Source of the DNA: Planctomycetaceae bacterium
GTDB lineage: Bacteria; Planctomycetota; Planctomycetia; Pirellulales; Thermoguttaceae
Assembly: GCA_031287585.1 (NCBI GenBank)
Contig: JAITST010000134.1
Location: forward strand, 1 to 14,285
Length of the DNA stretch: 14,285 bases
Direction: 5' to 3'
In this document: piece by piece, positions 7,405-14,285 of the stretch
How the letters are laid out: each line of letters begins with the position of its first letter
Position numbering within the stretch: the first letter of the stretch is position 1
Notes under the pieces: model-generated
The model's database searches: none
Told to the model about the DNA's origin: nothing
Seen by the model: the letters and a program-made list of their open reading frames with translations, nothing else
Made by a program: the position numbers and the translations under genes

Positions 7405-7854
7405 ATGCACTCACTACTACTCAAACGACGACTCATTACTTGTGTGATTATGGTCGCGGTTTTGCCGTTGCTGTTGTTGCCGCAAGTTGTTATTTGTCTT
7501 TGTGACGGCGGAATTGGGGTTTGTTTCGGGTGTGGTTGTGAGGAGTTGGCGACTTCAATAACCGATGATTGCGGTTGTTGTTCTCGTGAGACGGTTTCTG
7601 ATTCACGTGATGATTTTTCTAATTGCGTTGACCCGCAATCCAGCAATGAATGTCGTTGTACTGAAATTGAGATTTTGAAAGTTACTTACTCGACAACATT
7701 TGATTACTCGTATATTTTTGACAGTGTTTCGTTTGTTGGTATTTTGCCAACTGACACTTTGAATTTGCCGACATTTTCGGCGTTTCTGTTTGATTTTCCG
7801 CCTTGTAAATCGTCGGTTTCTTTGTGTATTCTGTACTCGGTTTTGCGCAATTGA
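7405..7854 (+). CDS. Cysteine-rich exported protein, possible metal-binding accessory of the efflux operon
   Basis: The predicted protein has 149 residues. MHSLLLKRRL and a hydrophobic stretch (residues 11-30, rich in Leu and Val) form a signal peptide or anchor. Eleven cysteines then lie between residues 31 and 85, in clusters CLC, CFGCGC, CGCC and CRC, a density typical of metal-binding or disulfide-rich segments. The C-terminal half is ordinary and hydrophobic. The ATG at 7405 places the signal peptide at the N-terminus; the longer frame back to a TTG at 7345 would overlap the -10 box and has no support. No Shine-Dalgarno sequence is evident, which makes the start less certain. It is the first gene behind the promoter and is followed by the adaptor and pump. 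Planctomycete czc-type operons often begin with a short Cys-rich exported protein, so a periplasmic metal-binding role is plausible but inferred. I do not recognise a named family. Confidence 0.7.
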   Translation: MHSLLLKRRLITCVIMVAVLPLLLLPQVVICLCDGGIGVCFGCGCEELATSITDDCGCCSRETVSDSRDDFSNCVDPQSSNECRCTEIEILKVTYSTTFDYSYIFDSVSFVGILPTDTLNLPTFSAFLFDFPPCKSSVSLCILYSVLRN

Positions 7855-7916
7855 TTTCTTGTACTTTCTCTACTTTGATGTGTTGTTTACGGCTATGCGC
7901 TAGTTTTGTGTTCTGC

Positions 7917-7954
7917 TTTTAACCGCAGAATACGCTAATAGACGCAGAGAAACG
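7917..7954 (+). repeat. AACCGCAGA-type dispersed repeat, copy 1
   Basis: TTTTAACCGCAGA followed by GACGCAGAGAAACG resembles 14110-14142, which has TTTTAACCGCAGAG and AGAAACGCAGAG. It lies in the 226-bp gap between the Cys-rich gene and the adaptor gene, together with an isolated TATAAT (7958-7963) that has no recognisable -35 box. Confidence 0.5.
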
Positions 7955-8080
7955 ACTTATAATTTATAGGAATTAAGGGAACTACGAAGATATTTCTGTT
8001 TTTCCCTAAAACAAAAAAATTCCGTTAATGGTTACTTTTATATTTGTACTTTATCATTTTTTTTCAATGGAGAAAATACT

Positions 8081-9688
8081 ATGTCTGTTAATATAACTCA
8101 ATCAACCGCGAATGTCGGTTTGCCTACGCGTACAGATACAGGTTCGCGTTCAGTTTTTAGTTTGGTATTGTCTTGTCTTCCTAACATCGTTGTTTTTTCG
8201 ATGCTTGGCGGTGTTATGCTGCTTGGACATTTTACTGATTGGAAGATGCCGAAATTTTCGGAATTAGTTGGTGCTGGCACGACTGCTGCCGACGATTGGT
8301 GTACGTCGCATCTTGTGCCGGAAAGTTTTTGTATTGAATGCGCCCCGAATTTGTTGCCGAAGAGTGAATCGTTTGGTTTTTGTAACTTGCACGGCGTTGC
8401 GGAGTGTGTTATTGACCATCCTGAACTTGCACAAACTAACACATCACCGAGTCTTCCGAAGTACGATACCGCGGCGGCGATTACTCTTATAAATCGTCCC
8501 GCGAACAATAGTACTAACTCGCTCAATACTCATCGTGTCCAATTTACGTCGCACGAGAGCGTTGTTAAGGCGGGTGTTGGAGTTGACGTTGTTGGCGAGG
8601 GACAGATTAGTGATTTTGTCACCGCGAACGGCGAGTTGGTATTTGACCCGAATCGTGTTGCTTCGTTGTCGTCGAAAATTCCCGGTACGGTTACGTTAGT
8701 TTTGAAGAAGATTGGCGATACCGTTTTGAGCGGCGAAATTTTGGCTCTCGTTGATGCGTCACAAGTCGGCTTGCTCAAATCGGAGTTGTTAAAAAATGTT
8801 TCACAACTTCAATTGCAGAAAGATAACGTCGAACGTTTGACTCCGCTCGCGGTGTCGCGTGCGATTTCGACACGTGATTTACTCGAAGCAAAGACGGCAT
8901 TTCAGGAAGCGGAAGTTGCGTTGCTCTCGACTTGTCAGATGTTGACGAACCTTGGGTTTGAAATTCCTGACGACATTGAAACGGCTGATTCCAAAACGCT
9001 TGCGGCTCAGTTGCGTTTCCTCAATATACCGGAGCCGCTCGTCGAAGCGTTGCCGCCCGGAATGAAAACCGCGAACTTGATTCCAATTCGCTCGCCGTTC
9101 GACGGCGTGTTGATTTCTTCGGATATCGTTGTCGGTAACGTTGTTGAAACGTCAAAGCCGCTGTTCACTGTTTGTGACGTGAGCAAGATTTGGATAATGC
9201 TGAACGTTCGGCAGGAAGACGCAAAATACGTGCAAACAGGACTGACGGTAAAGTTTCGTTCTGACGACGGCGACCACAACGCGAACGGCGTTATTGCGTG
9301 GATTAGTCCGTTTGTTGACCAGCAAACGCGGATGCTCAAGGTTCGCGCGGAGATTGATAACCCGAACGGTTTACTCATTGATAAGACTTACGGCAGCGGA
9401 CAAATTGTGATTCGCGAAGAGGCGAACGCGATTCTTGTTCCGAAGGAGGCGGTTCAGTCAACGCCCGACGCACGTTTTGTTTTCGTTCGTGATAAGAATT
9501 ATTTTGACGATAAGAATCCGAAATTTTTCCACGTTCGACAAGTACGTGTCGGTGCGGTAAACGGAAAAAACGTTGAGTTGCTCGCAGGTGTTTTGCCGGG
9601 TGAAGTCGTTGCGACTACGGGAAGCAATGTTTTGTTAGCACATTTGTTGCGAGCGAATTTGGGTGCGGGATGTTGTGCAGAGGATTAG
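8081..9688 (+). CDS. RND membrane-fusion (HlyD/CusB/CzcB-type) adaptor with N-terminal Cys/His metal motif
   Basis: This 535-residue periplasmic adaptor should link an inner-membrane RND pump to an outer-membrane channel. A single hydrophobic helix (about 26-49) anchors it. Just outside the membrane lies DDWCTSHLVPESFCIEC, i.e. C74-x2-H77-x6-C84-x2-C87, and then a degenerate second unit C101-x2-H104...C109...H113. A Ser/Asn/Thr-rich linker follows. From about 175 the adaptor core appears: a lipoyl-type half (GTVTLVLKKIGDTVLSGEIL), a short helical hairpin (about 240-300), the second half (PIRSPFDGVLISSDIVVGNV), the beta-barrel (SKIWIMLNVRQEDAKYV) and a membrane-proximal domain (ILVPKEAVQSTPDARFVFV). 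The C-terminus ends GAGCCAED, adding a Cys pair. GGAG 8 nt before the ATG supports the start. The N-terminal motif is shared with the lipoprotein at 13003-13335. Confidence 0.9.
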   Translation: MSVNITQSTANVGLPTRTDTGSRSVFSLVLSCLPNIVVFSMLGGVMLLGHFTDWKMPKFSELVGAGTTAADDWCTSHLVPESFCIECAPNLLPKSESFGFCNLHGVAECVIDHPELAQTNTSPSLPKYDTAAAITLINRPANNSTNSLNTHRVQFTSHESVVKAGVGVDVVGEGQISDFVTANGELVFDPNRVASLSSKIPGTVTLVLKKIGDTVLSGEILALVDASQVGLLKSELLKNVSQLQLQKDNVERLTPLAVSRAISTRDLLEAKTAFQEAEVALLSTCQMLTNLGFEIPDDIETADSKTLAAQLRFLNIPEPLVEALPPGMKTANLIPIRSPFDGVLISSDIVVGNVVETSKPLFTVCDVSKIWIMLNVRQEDAKYVQTGLTVKFRSDDGDHNANGVIAWISPFVDQQTRMLKVRAEIDNPNGLLIDKTYGSGQIVIREEANAILVPKEAVQSTPDARFVFVRDKNYFDDKNPKFFHVRQVRVGAVNGKNVELLAGVLPGEVVATTGSNVLLAHLLRANLGAGCCAED

Positions 9689-9730
9689 AGGATTAATGAA
9701 CAACAATCTTGAATGGTAATCATCTCATTG

Positions 9731-9826
9731 TCCCGTAAGGGTTAAATTTGGATAACTTCTTGCGGGATAAAGATGTAGAAACGTTGCGTATAACGTCTCT
9801 GCAACTTTCAACCGCGCACAGTATAA
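9731..9826 (+). repeat. Composite repeat between adaptor and pump genes (copy 2)
   Basis: TCCCGTAAGGG, TTAAATTTGGATAA and a second GC-poor hairpin arm (9731-9766) mirror the CCCC/TAAAATCTTGATAA unit at 4541-4570. The 28-nt hairpin follows at 9775-9802 (GTAGAAACGTTG...AACGTCTCTGC), then the tail TTTCAACCGCG (9806-9816). The module fills most of the 158 bp between the two efflux genes and extends an upstream open frame that should not be taken as part of the pump. Confidence 0.7.
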
Positions 9827-9846
9827 TCGAAAGGATATTAAAAACT

Positions 9847-12800
9847 ATGGACATACTAAATCGTATCATTGATTTTTCATTACGCTATCGGATTTTGGTT
9901 TTGTTGGGAACGTTGATTGTTATTTGTGTTGGTTTGTTTTCGCTTACACGGCTTGACATAGACGCTTTTCCTGACACGACACCGATTCAAGTGCAAGTCA
10001 ACACTACCGCTCCCGCGTTGTCGCCGGAGGAAATCGAATTGGAGATTACGTATCCTATCGAACAGGCGATTAGCGGTCTGCCGGGGCTACTGGAACTGCG
10101 TAGCGTTTCCAAATTCGGCTTGTCGCAAGTTGTTGTTGTGTTCGACGACGGAATCGACATCTACTTCGCGCGTCAGTTAATCAGCGAACGTCTCGGTACC
10201 GTTGAACTTCCCGCCGGTATCGAACGTCCGCAGATGGGACCTGTCGCGACTGGACTTGGCGAAGTTTTGAACTACCTCGTTATCGGTCAAGCCACTGACC
10301 AAACCGAGTTGCGTACACGTCACGATTGGGAAATCAAACCGACAATGCGAATCGTACCGGGTATCGCGGAAATCAATACTTGGGGCGGTTACGTCAGACA
10401 GTACCAAATTCTTCTCGACCCCGAAAAACTTACCAAGCACGCATTGTCGTTCGACCAAGTCATCGCTGCCGTCGAGAACAACAACTTGAACAGCGGCGGC
10501 GGTAACATCGCGCAGTCCGGCGGTATGTTACTCGTTCAAGGTCTTGGGCGAACGACGAGCATTGAACAGATTCGCAATATCGTTGTCGCGGCGAAAGACG
10601 GAGTCGCGATTCAAATTTCAGACATCGGCGAGGTTGTCATCGGTCACGAAATACGTCGCGGCGCGGTCACGGCAAACGGTCATGGCGAAGTCGTACTCGG
10701 TTTGGGATTTATGTTGATGGGCGAAAACGGGCATCGCGTCACGCGAAGTATGAAAGAAAAACTTGCGTTAATCAAATCCGGCTTGCCCGCGAATGTTCAG
10801 GTTGAAACGGTTTATGACCGTACCGAACTCGTCGATTTCGTTATTGATACTGTTCGGAAAAATTTGTTCGAGGGCGGCTTGCTGGTCGTTGTCGTGTTGT
10901 TCGCGTTTCTCGGTAACATACGAGCGGCGGCGATTGTCGCACTTGCGATACCGCTCTCAATGTTGTTCGCGTTCACGGGAATGTACCGCTTCGGAATCGC
11001 CGCGAGTTTGCTAAGTCTCGGAGCAATCGACTTCGGACTTGTCGTTGATAGTTCGGTAGTGATGATTGAAAACTGTACACGTTGCCTCGCGAACAATTCG
11101 GCGAACAACGGTGGTAAGACGCGGCTTGAAATTATACGTGACGCGGCGGTTGAAGTTCGTAAACCAACGTTGTTCGGCGAACTGATAATAATGATTGTTT
11201 ACCTGCCGATACTAACGCTCGAAGGTGTCGAGGGAAAAATGTTTCGCCCGATGGCGTTGACTGTTATCTCCGCGTTGTTCGGTTCGATGATTCTGTCGAT
11301 GACACTTATGCCTGTGCTGGCGAGTTATCTTTTGCCGCGCAAGGTATCCGAACGTGAACCGCTGCTGATGCGGCTCGTTTACAAGATTTACTACCCAATT
11401 ATGCTATTCGCGATGCACAACAAACTAGCGGTGATGGTGTTCGCGACGAGTATTCTGGTTTTGGTTTTCGGTTTGATAGCACCGAATCTTGGTACGGAAT
11501 TTATACCGCGGCTTTCGGAAGGTTCGATTGTTGTTGGCGTTGTTCGTCCCGCCGGAACGGACATCTCCGAGTCAGTTCGTTACAATACCGAGATGGAACG
11601 AATCGTGTTGTCAACCTTTCCCGACGAAGTGAAAAACATTTGGAGCAGAATCGGTACGGCGGAAATAAGTACCGACCCGATGGGCGTTGAACTAACGGAC
11701 ATCTTCGTCACACTCAAACCGCGTTCGCAATGGAAGAAGGCGAAAACACAAGCGGAACTGACAACGTTACTCGACCAAACGCTTCGCGACTTACCCGGTC
11801 AACGGCTCGGTTTTTCGCAACCGATTGAGATGCGGATTAACGAACTCGCGTCGGGTGTTCGTGCCGACCTTGCGGTGAAGTTGTTCGGTGACGATTTCGA
11901 TGTGTTGATTGAGAAGGCGGGCGAAATCGAACGGGTGTTAAACTCAATTGACGGTGCGGCGGACGTTTCTGTTGAACAAGTGACGGGGCAACCGATGTTA
12001 CAGATTCGGATTAAGCAAGACCAGATTGCCCGCTACGGTATTTCCGCGAAGGACGTGTTGGAACTCGTTGAGTCGATTGGCAGTAAAGCGGTCGGTGAAG
12101 TTATTGAGGGGCAGATTCGTTTTCCGCTTGTGATACGTTTACCGGAATCGTTTCAGAATAGTCCGCAAGCGATTGGTCAGTTGCCTGTTCTAACGGCGGG
12201 CGGCGAACGTATTCCGCTCGAACGGCTCGCGTCGGTTGAGATTGTTGAAGGTGCGTCAACGATTTCACGTGAGTGGGGACAACGGCGGATAACAATTTCG
12301 GCGAATGTTCGCGGACGTGACCTTGGTAGTTACGTGAACGAAGCACGGACGAAAATTTCGCAACAAGTAACGATGCCGTCGGCACGTTATCGTGTTGAAT
12401 ACGGCGGACAGTTTGAACATCTCGAACGCGCGCAGACGCGGCTGATGATAGTTGTACCGATAACGTTGCTGCTGATTTTTGCGTTGCTCTACGCGACGTA
12501 TCGGAATTTTGTTGACGCTTTACGAGTATTCACAGGAATACCGTTTGCGTGGGTAGGCGGGATAATCGCGCTGTGGATACGTGATATGCCGTTCTCAATT
12601 TCGGCAGCGATTGGTTTTATAGCGATGTCAGGAGTTGCGGTACTGGACGATATGATTTTGGTTTCGTATGTCAGACAACTGCGGCAACAAGGGTATGCGC
12701 TGGAAGAAGCGATAACGAAAGCGTCAATAACAAGATTGCGACCGGTACTGATGACAACGCTGGTGGCAAGTTTGGGATTCCTGCCGATGGCGTTAAGTAC

Positions 12801-12930
12801 GGGAGTAGGTTCGGAGGTACAGCGACCACTGGCAACGGTAGTGATAGGCGGAGTAATAGGCGCGATGATAATGTCGCTACTGGTACTGCGCGTGTTGTAT
12901 ATGATATTTAACAAGTTTACAAAACAATAA
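9847..12930 (+). CDS. czcA: CzcA-type heavy-metal RND efflux pump
   Basis: This 1027-residue proton-driven inner-membrane pump is of the HME-RND class; the usual length is about 1020-1060. It starts MDILNRIIDFSLRYRILVLLG with the first membrane helix at about 14-32. The periplasmic start carries LDIDAFPDTTPIQVQVNT and TYPIEQAISGLPG. Membrane helix 4 has DFGLVVDSSVVMIEN with D395, D401 and E408, the acidic triad whose spacing matches the proton-relay residues of CzcA. The second porter half has SRIGTAEISTDPMG (600-613) and SGVRADLAVKLFGDD, closer to CzcA than to CusA, so Zn, Co, Cd or Ni is more likely than Cu; metal choice is inference. The C-terminus has EVQRPLATVVIGG. The ATG at 9847 is preceded by AAAGGA at 11 nt; the frame upstream to 9748 lies in repeat sequence. 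It follows the adaptor by 158 bp. Confidence 0.94.
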   Translation: MDILNRIIDFSLRYRILVLLGTLIVICVGLFSLTRLDIDAFPDTTPIQVQVNTTAPALSPEEIELEITYPIEQAISGLPGLLELRSVSKFGLSQVVVVFDDGIDIYFARQLISERLGTVELPAGIERPQMGPVATGLGEVLNYLVIGQATDQTELRTRHDWEIKPTMRIVPGIAEINTWGGYVRQYQILLDPEKLTKHALSFDQVIAAVENNNLNSGGGNIAQSGGMLLVQGLGRTTSIEQIRNIVVAAKDGVAIQISDIGEVVIGHEIRRGAVTANGHGEVVLGLGFMLMGENGHRVTRSMKEKLALIKSGLPANVQVETVYDRTELVDFVIDTVRKNLFEGGLLVVVVLFAFLGNIRAAAIVALAIPLSMLFAFTGMYRFGIAASLLSLGAIDFGLVVDSSVVMIENCTRCLANNSANNGGKTRLEIIRDAAVEVRKPTLFGELIIMIVYLPILTLEGVEGKMFRPMALTVISALFGSMILSMTLMPVLASYLLPRKVSEREPLLMRLVYKIYYPIMLFAMHNKLAVMVFATSILVLVFGLIAPNLGTEFIPRLSEGSIVVGVVRPAGTDISESVRYNTEMERIVLSTFPDEVKNIWSRIGTAEISTDPMGVELTDIFVTLKPRSQWKKAKTQAELTTLLDQTLRDLPGQRLGFSQPIEMRINELASGVRADLAVKLFGDDFDVLIEKAGEIERVLNSIDGAADVSVEQVTGQPMLQIRIKQDQIARYGISAKDVLELVESIGSKAVGEVIEGQIRFPLVIRLPESFQNSPQAIGQLPVLTAGGERIPLERLASVEIVEGASTISREWGQRRITISANVRGRDLGSYVNEARTKISQQVTMPSARYRVEYGGQFEHLERAQTRLMIVVPITLLLIFALLYATYRNFVDALRVFTGIPFAWVGGIIALWIRDMPFSISAAIGFIAMSGVAVLDDMILVSYVRQLRQQGYALEEAITKASITRLRPVLMTTLVASLGFLPMALSTGVGSEVQRPLATVVIGGVIGAMIMSLLVLRVLYMIFNKFTKQ

Positions 12931-12943
12931 TAACAAAACATTC

Positions 12944-12974
12944 GTCCGGCGAAGCGTTTTCGCCGGACATTTTT
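12944..12974 (+). terminator. Intrinsic terminator after the RND pump gene
   Basis: A perfect 10-bp stem, GTCCGGCGAA (12944-12953) with TTCGCCGGAC (12959-12968), encloses a 5-nt loop and is followed by ATTTTTC. It begins 13 bp after the pump stop codon. The next gene starts only about 30 bp later, too close for a promoter of its own, so it may act as a partial terminator that lowers expression of the lipoprotein gene. Confidence 0.8.
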
Positions 12975-13002
12975 CACAACCATTTTTCCAAGGAGAAAAA
13001 TA

Positions 13003-13335
13003 ATGAAAAAACTATTGTGCATCGTTACTGTATTTACAATGTTGGTCATCGTGACAACCGGTTGCGGCAAAAGCAACGGTACGTCAACAGGCGAACATTC
13101 AACCACAAACGCATCCGGTCACGTCATCGATGGCTGGTGCGTAGAACACGGGGTACCAGAGAAAATCTGTTCGCGTTGCGACCCAAAAGTAGTAGCCGAA
13201 TTTAAGAAAAACGGAGACTGGTGCGAAGAACACAACCGCGCCGAGTCCCAATGCTTCATCTGTAATCCAGACCTCGAAGAAAAATTCATCGCCCAATACG
13301 AAGCCCAAAACGGCAAAAAACCGCCAAAGCCGTAA
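13003..13335 (+). CDS. Small lipoprotein with two CxxH-x6-CxxC motifs, likely metal-binding
   Basis: This is a 110-residue protein with signal peptide MKKLLCIVTVFTMLVIVTTG and likely lipidation at Cys21 (VTTGC). After a Ser/Thr/Asn-rich linker come two tandem motifs: W45-C46-x2-H49-x6-C56-x2-C59 and W73-C74-x2-H77-x6-C84-x2-C87, with VPE preserved in the first and AES in the second. The spacing is identical in the two repeats and in the N-terminal motif of the adaptor. Three Cys and one His in each unit suggest tetrahedral binding of Zn or a similar ion. The tail is basic and Pro-rich (KKPPKP). AAGGAG 7 nt before the ATG supports the start. It is the last gene of the group and lies beyond the hairpin terminator, so it probably depends on read-through. 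A periplasmic metal chaperone or buffer that hands ions to the adaptor is a reasonable inference, not shown. Confidence 0.85.
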   Translation: MKKLLCIVTVFTMLVIVTTGCGKSNGTSTGEHSTTNASGHVIDGWCVEHGVPEKICSRCDPKVVAEFKKNGDWCEEHNRAESQCFICNPDLEEKFIAQYEAQNGKKPPKP

Positions 13336-13365
13336 AGGGAGGAATGCGTTATAAGTTTGTAACCG

Positions 13366-13393
13366 GTAGAGACGTGAGGTATCGCGTCTCTAC
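13366..13393. repeat. 28-nt hairpin GTAGAGACG...CGTCTCTAC, copy 4
   Basis: A perfect 9-bp stem (GTAGAGACG with CGTCTCTAC) encloses a 10-nt loop, 30 bp past the lipoprotein stop codon. TTTCG follows, so it could weakly terminate the transcript, but the T-run is short. Same length as the copies at 4745, 7221 and 9775. Confidence 0.75.
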
Positions 13394-14109
13394 TTTCGTT
13401 GCGAATCTATTCTCACACATAACTTTTTAACAACGTTTTGTGGTTCTGATTCTACATTATTGAAACGTGCAAAACGTAATTTTACGAAAATGTAGAAATG
13501 TTAGGCAGTGATTTCCATTGATTCTCTGCTATTTTCTTTTTCAGGGCTTGTTACACAGTGTTTGTTACTCAATAAGCCGGTTTTGACGGCGATGTTGGCA
13601 CGGTTCGTGCAATCTGTGGTGATAAAGATGTTTTTGTTACAGGGTCTCAACTTTCAATTTACGAATGAGAAAGATTGTAAATTTATGGTAAGTACAAAAT
13701 CTAAAAATACACGACTACCAGATGAGTACAACATTGGCGGCGACGCGTCGAATTGAGCGGGGCGCGGAGACGTATGGATTGACGTTGCGCTCGACGTTCT
13801 CCAGCAACCAAGTCCAAACAAATTCGCACCCGCTCATATTGCCTGCATTAATGGTTATGCTAAACACGGTTGAAAATTGCGTTGAATGTAACGGGCGGTA
13901 ACACAGTCGAACAGTTGAATTTTGGTGGCAACGGAATACGGGGAATGTCCGGTGGGGCGAGAATTATGTCGGAGTCTGATAGAATTGTGTTCATAAGTAT
14001 TCAAGGTTGTGGATGTATGTTTTCGGAAGAAAACAAATCTTATATACTACTTTACCATAAGAACAGCAGTCTTGCAAAAAATCATTAAGGACATTTCTAA
14101 AAACCACAA
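13394..14109. other. Gene-poor stretch with no defensible coding region
   Basis: Two plus-strand open frames exist here (13508-13756, 82 residues; 13870-14088, 72 residues, starting at a TTG) but neither has a convincing ribosome site, family motif or codon use like its neighbours. TCTACATT (about 13451-13458) is repeated in inverse at about 13489-13497. The motif CACGGTTGAAA, the inverse of TTTCAAYCGYG, occurs at 13865-13875. The region may be decayed gene remnants; I recognise none. Confidence 0.5.
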
Positions 14110-14142
14110 TTTTAACCGCAGAGTTCGCAGAGAAACGCAGAG
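14110..14142 (+). repeat. AACCGCAGA-type dispersed repeat, copy 2
   Basis: TTTTAACCGCAGAG is followed by two more CGCAGAG units at 8- and 10-nt steps. It resembles 7917-7954. Similar CGCAGAG-rich stretches occur in many bacterial genomes between genes; no function is evident here. Confidence 0.55.
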
Positions 14143-14210
14143 ATTTTATCTTGAAAATCTTTTGTAAGCATCCGTCAGATAATAACTCGTCCAAATTTTT
14201 TCTGTCTGAA

Positions 14211-14285
14211 CACGATTGAAAATTGTTTGTGTCGCGATGTAATCGTAACCCGAAATGTTGATTATTGAACATCAAAAACGTATCG
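14211..14285. repeat. Dispersed 74-nt repeat, copy 2 (reaches the window edge)
   Basis: It is colinear with 4431-4503, starting CACGATTGAAAATTGTTTG and matching 27 of the first 30 positions. It is preceded by GAACACGATTGAAAA, a 15-mer also found at 3825-3839. The full extent on the right cannot be seen. Confidence 0.65.

Noticed and set aside
7955..7965. Promoter at the TATAAT ahead of the adaptor gene
   Set aside because: No -35 box at 16-18 nt upstream; a single hexamer in AT-rich DNA is not enough.
9748..9846. 33-codon N-terminal extension of the RND pump
   Set aside because: It is translated repeat sequence; the pump family starts at the MDILNRIIDFSL segment, where a ribosome site also exists.
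13508..13756. 82-codon plus-strand open frame
   Set aside because: No clear ribosome site, no recognisable motif and unlike composition; it could be a remnant but I cannot support a gene.

Overview
The window looks like planctomycete chromosome of moderate G+C. The assignment rests on gene content: two tandem DUF1559 proteins with prepilin-type N-termini and H-x9-DG C-terminal motifs, a large secreted LamG / beta-propeller / CxxCH protein of the hydrazine-synthase-alpha-like (HzsA-related) type, a small TTR-like lipoprotein, and a CzcA-type efflux operon carrying CxxH...CxxC motifs. Genus cannot be told from the sequence.

Left half, minus strand (7004 down to 1). A strong sigma70-like promoter (7074-7102) faces left into a DUF1559 gene whose start is out of frame because of an 11-G homopolymer (6951-6961). 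A second, intact DUF1559 gene (5833-4832) follows. About 460 bp packed with palindromic repeats separates this pair from a small lipoprotein gene (4372-3929). After another repeat-rich gap, with its own promoter (3722-3750), comes the HzsA-like gene (3662 to beyond the left edge). All products appear to be exported or envelope-anchored.

Right half, plus strand (7328-13335). A second good promoter (7328-7356) drives a cysteine-rich exported protein (7405-7854), then an RND membrane-fusion adaptor (8081-9688) and a CzcA-like heavy-metal RND pump (9847-12930). After a strong hairpin terminator comes a small lipoprotein (13003-13335). The adaptor and the lipoprotein share a Cys/His motif, C-x2-H-x6-C-x2-C, that probably binds metal. 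The simplest reading is a divalent-metal export operon with accessory metal-binding proteins in the cell envelope. No TolC-like outer-membrane gene is present in the window.

Intergenic space is unusually rich in dispersed palindromes: four 28-nt hairpins of the form GTAGAGACG...CGTCTCTAC, a cluster of CCCC(N)GGGG hairpins, a REPIN-like double hairpin, a recurring TTTCAAYCGYG tail, a 74-nt repeat present twice, and two AACCGCAGA-type repeats. The last 950 bp (13336-14285) hold repeats and no gene I can defend. No RNA gene, CRISPR array, integrase or transposase was seen.
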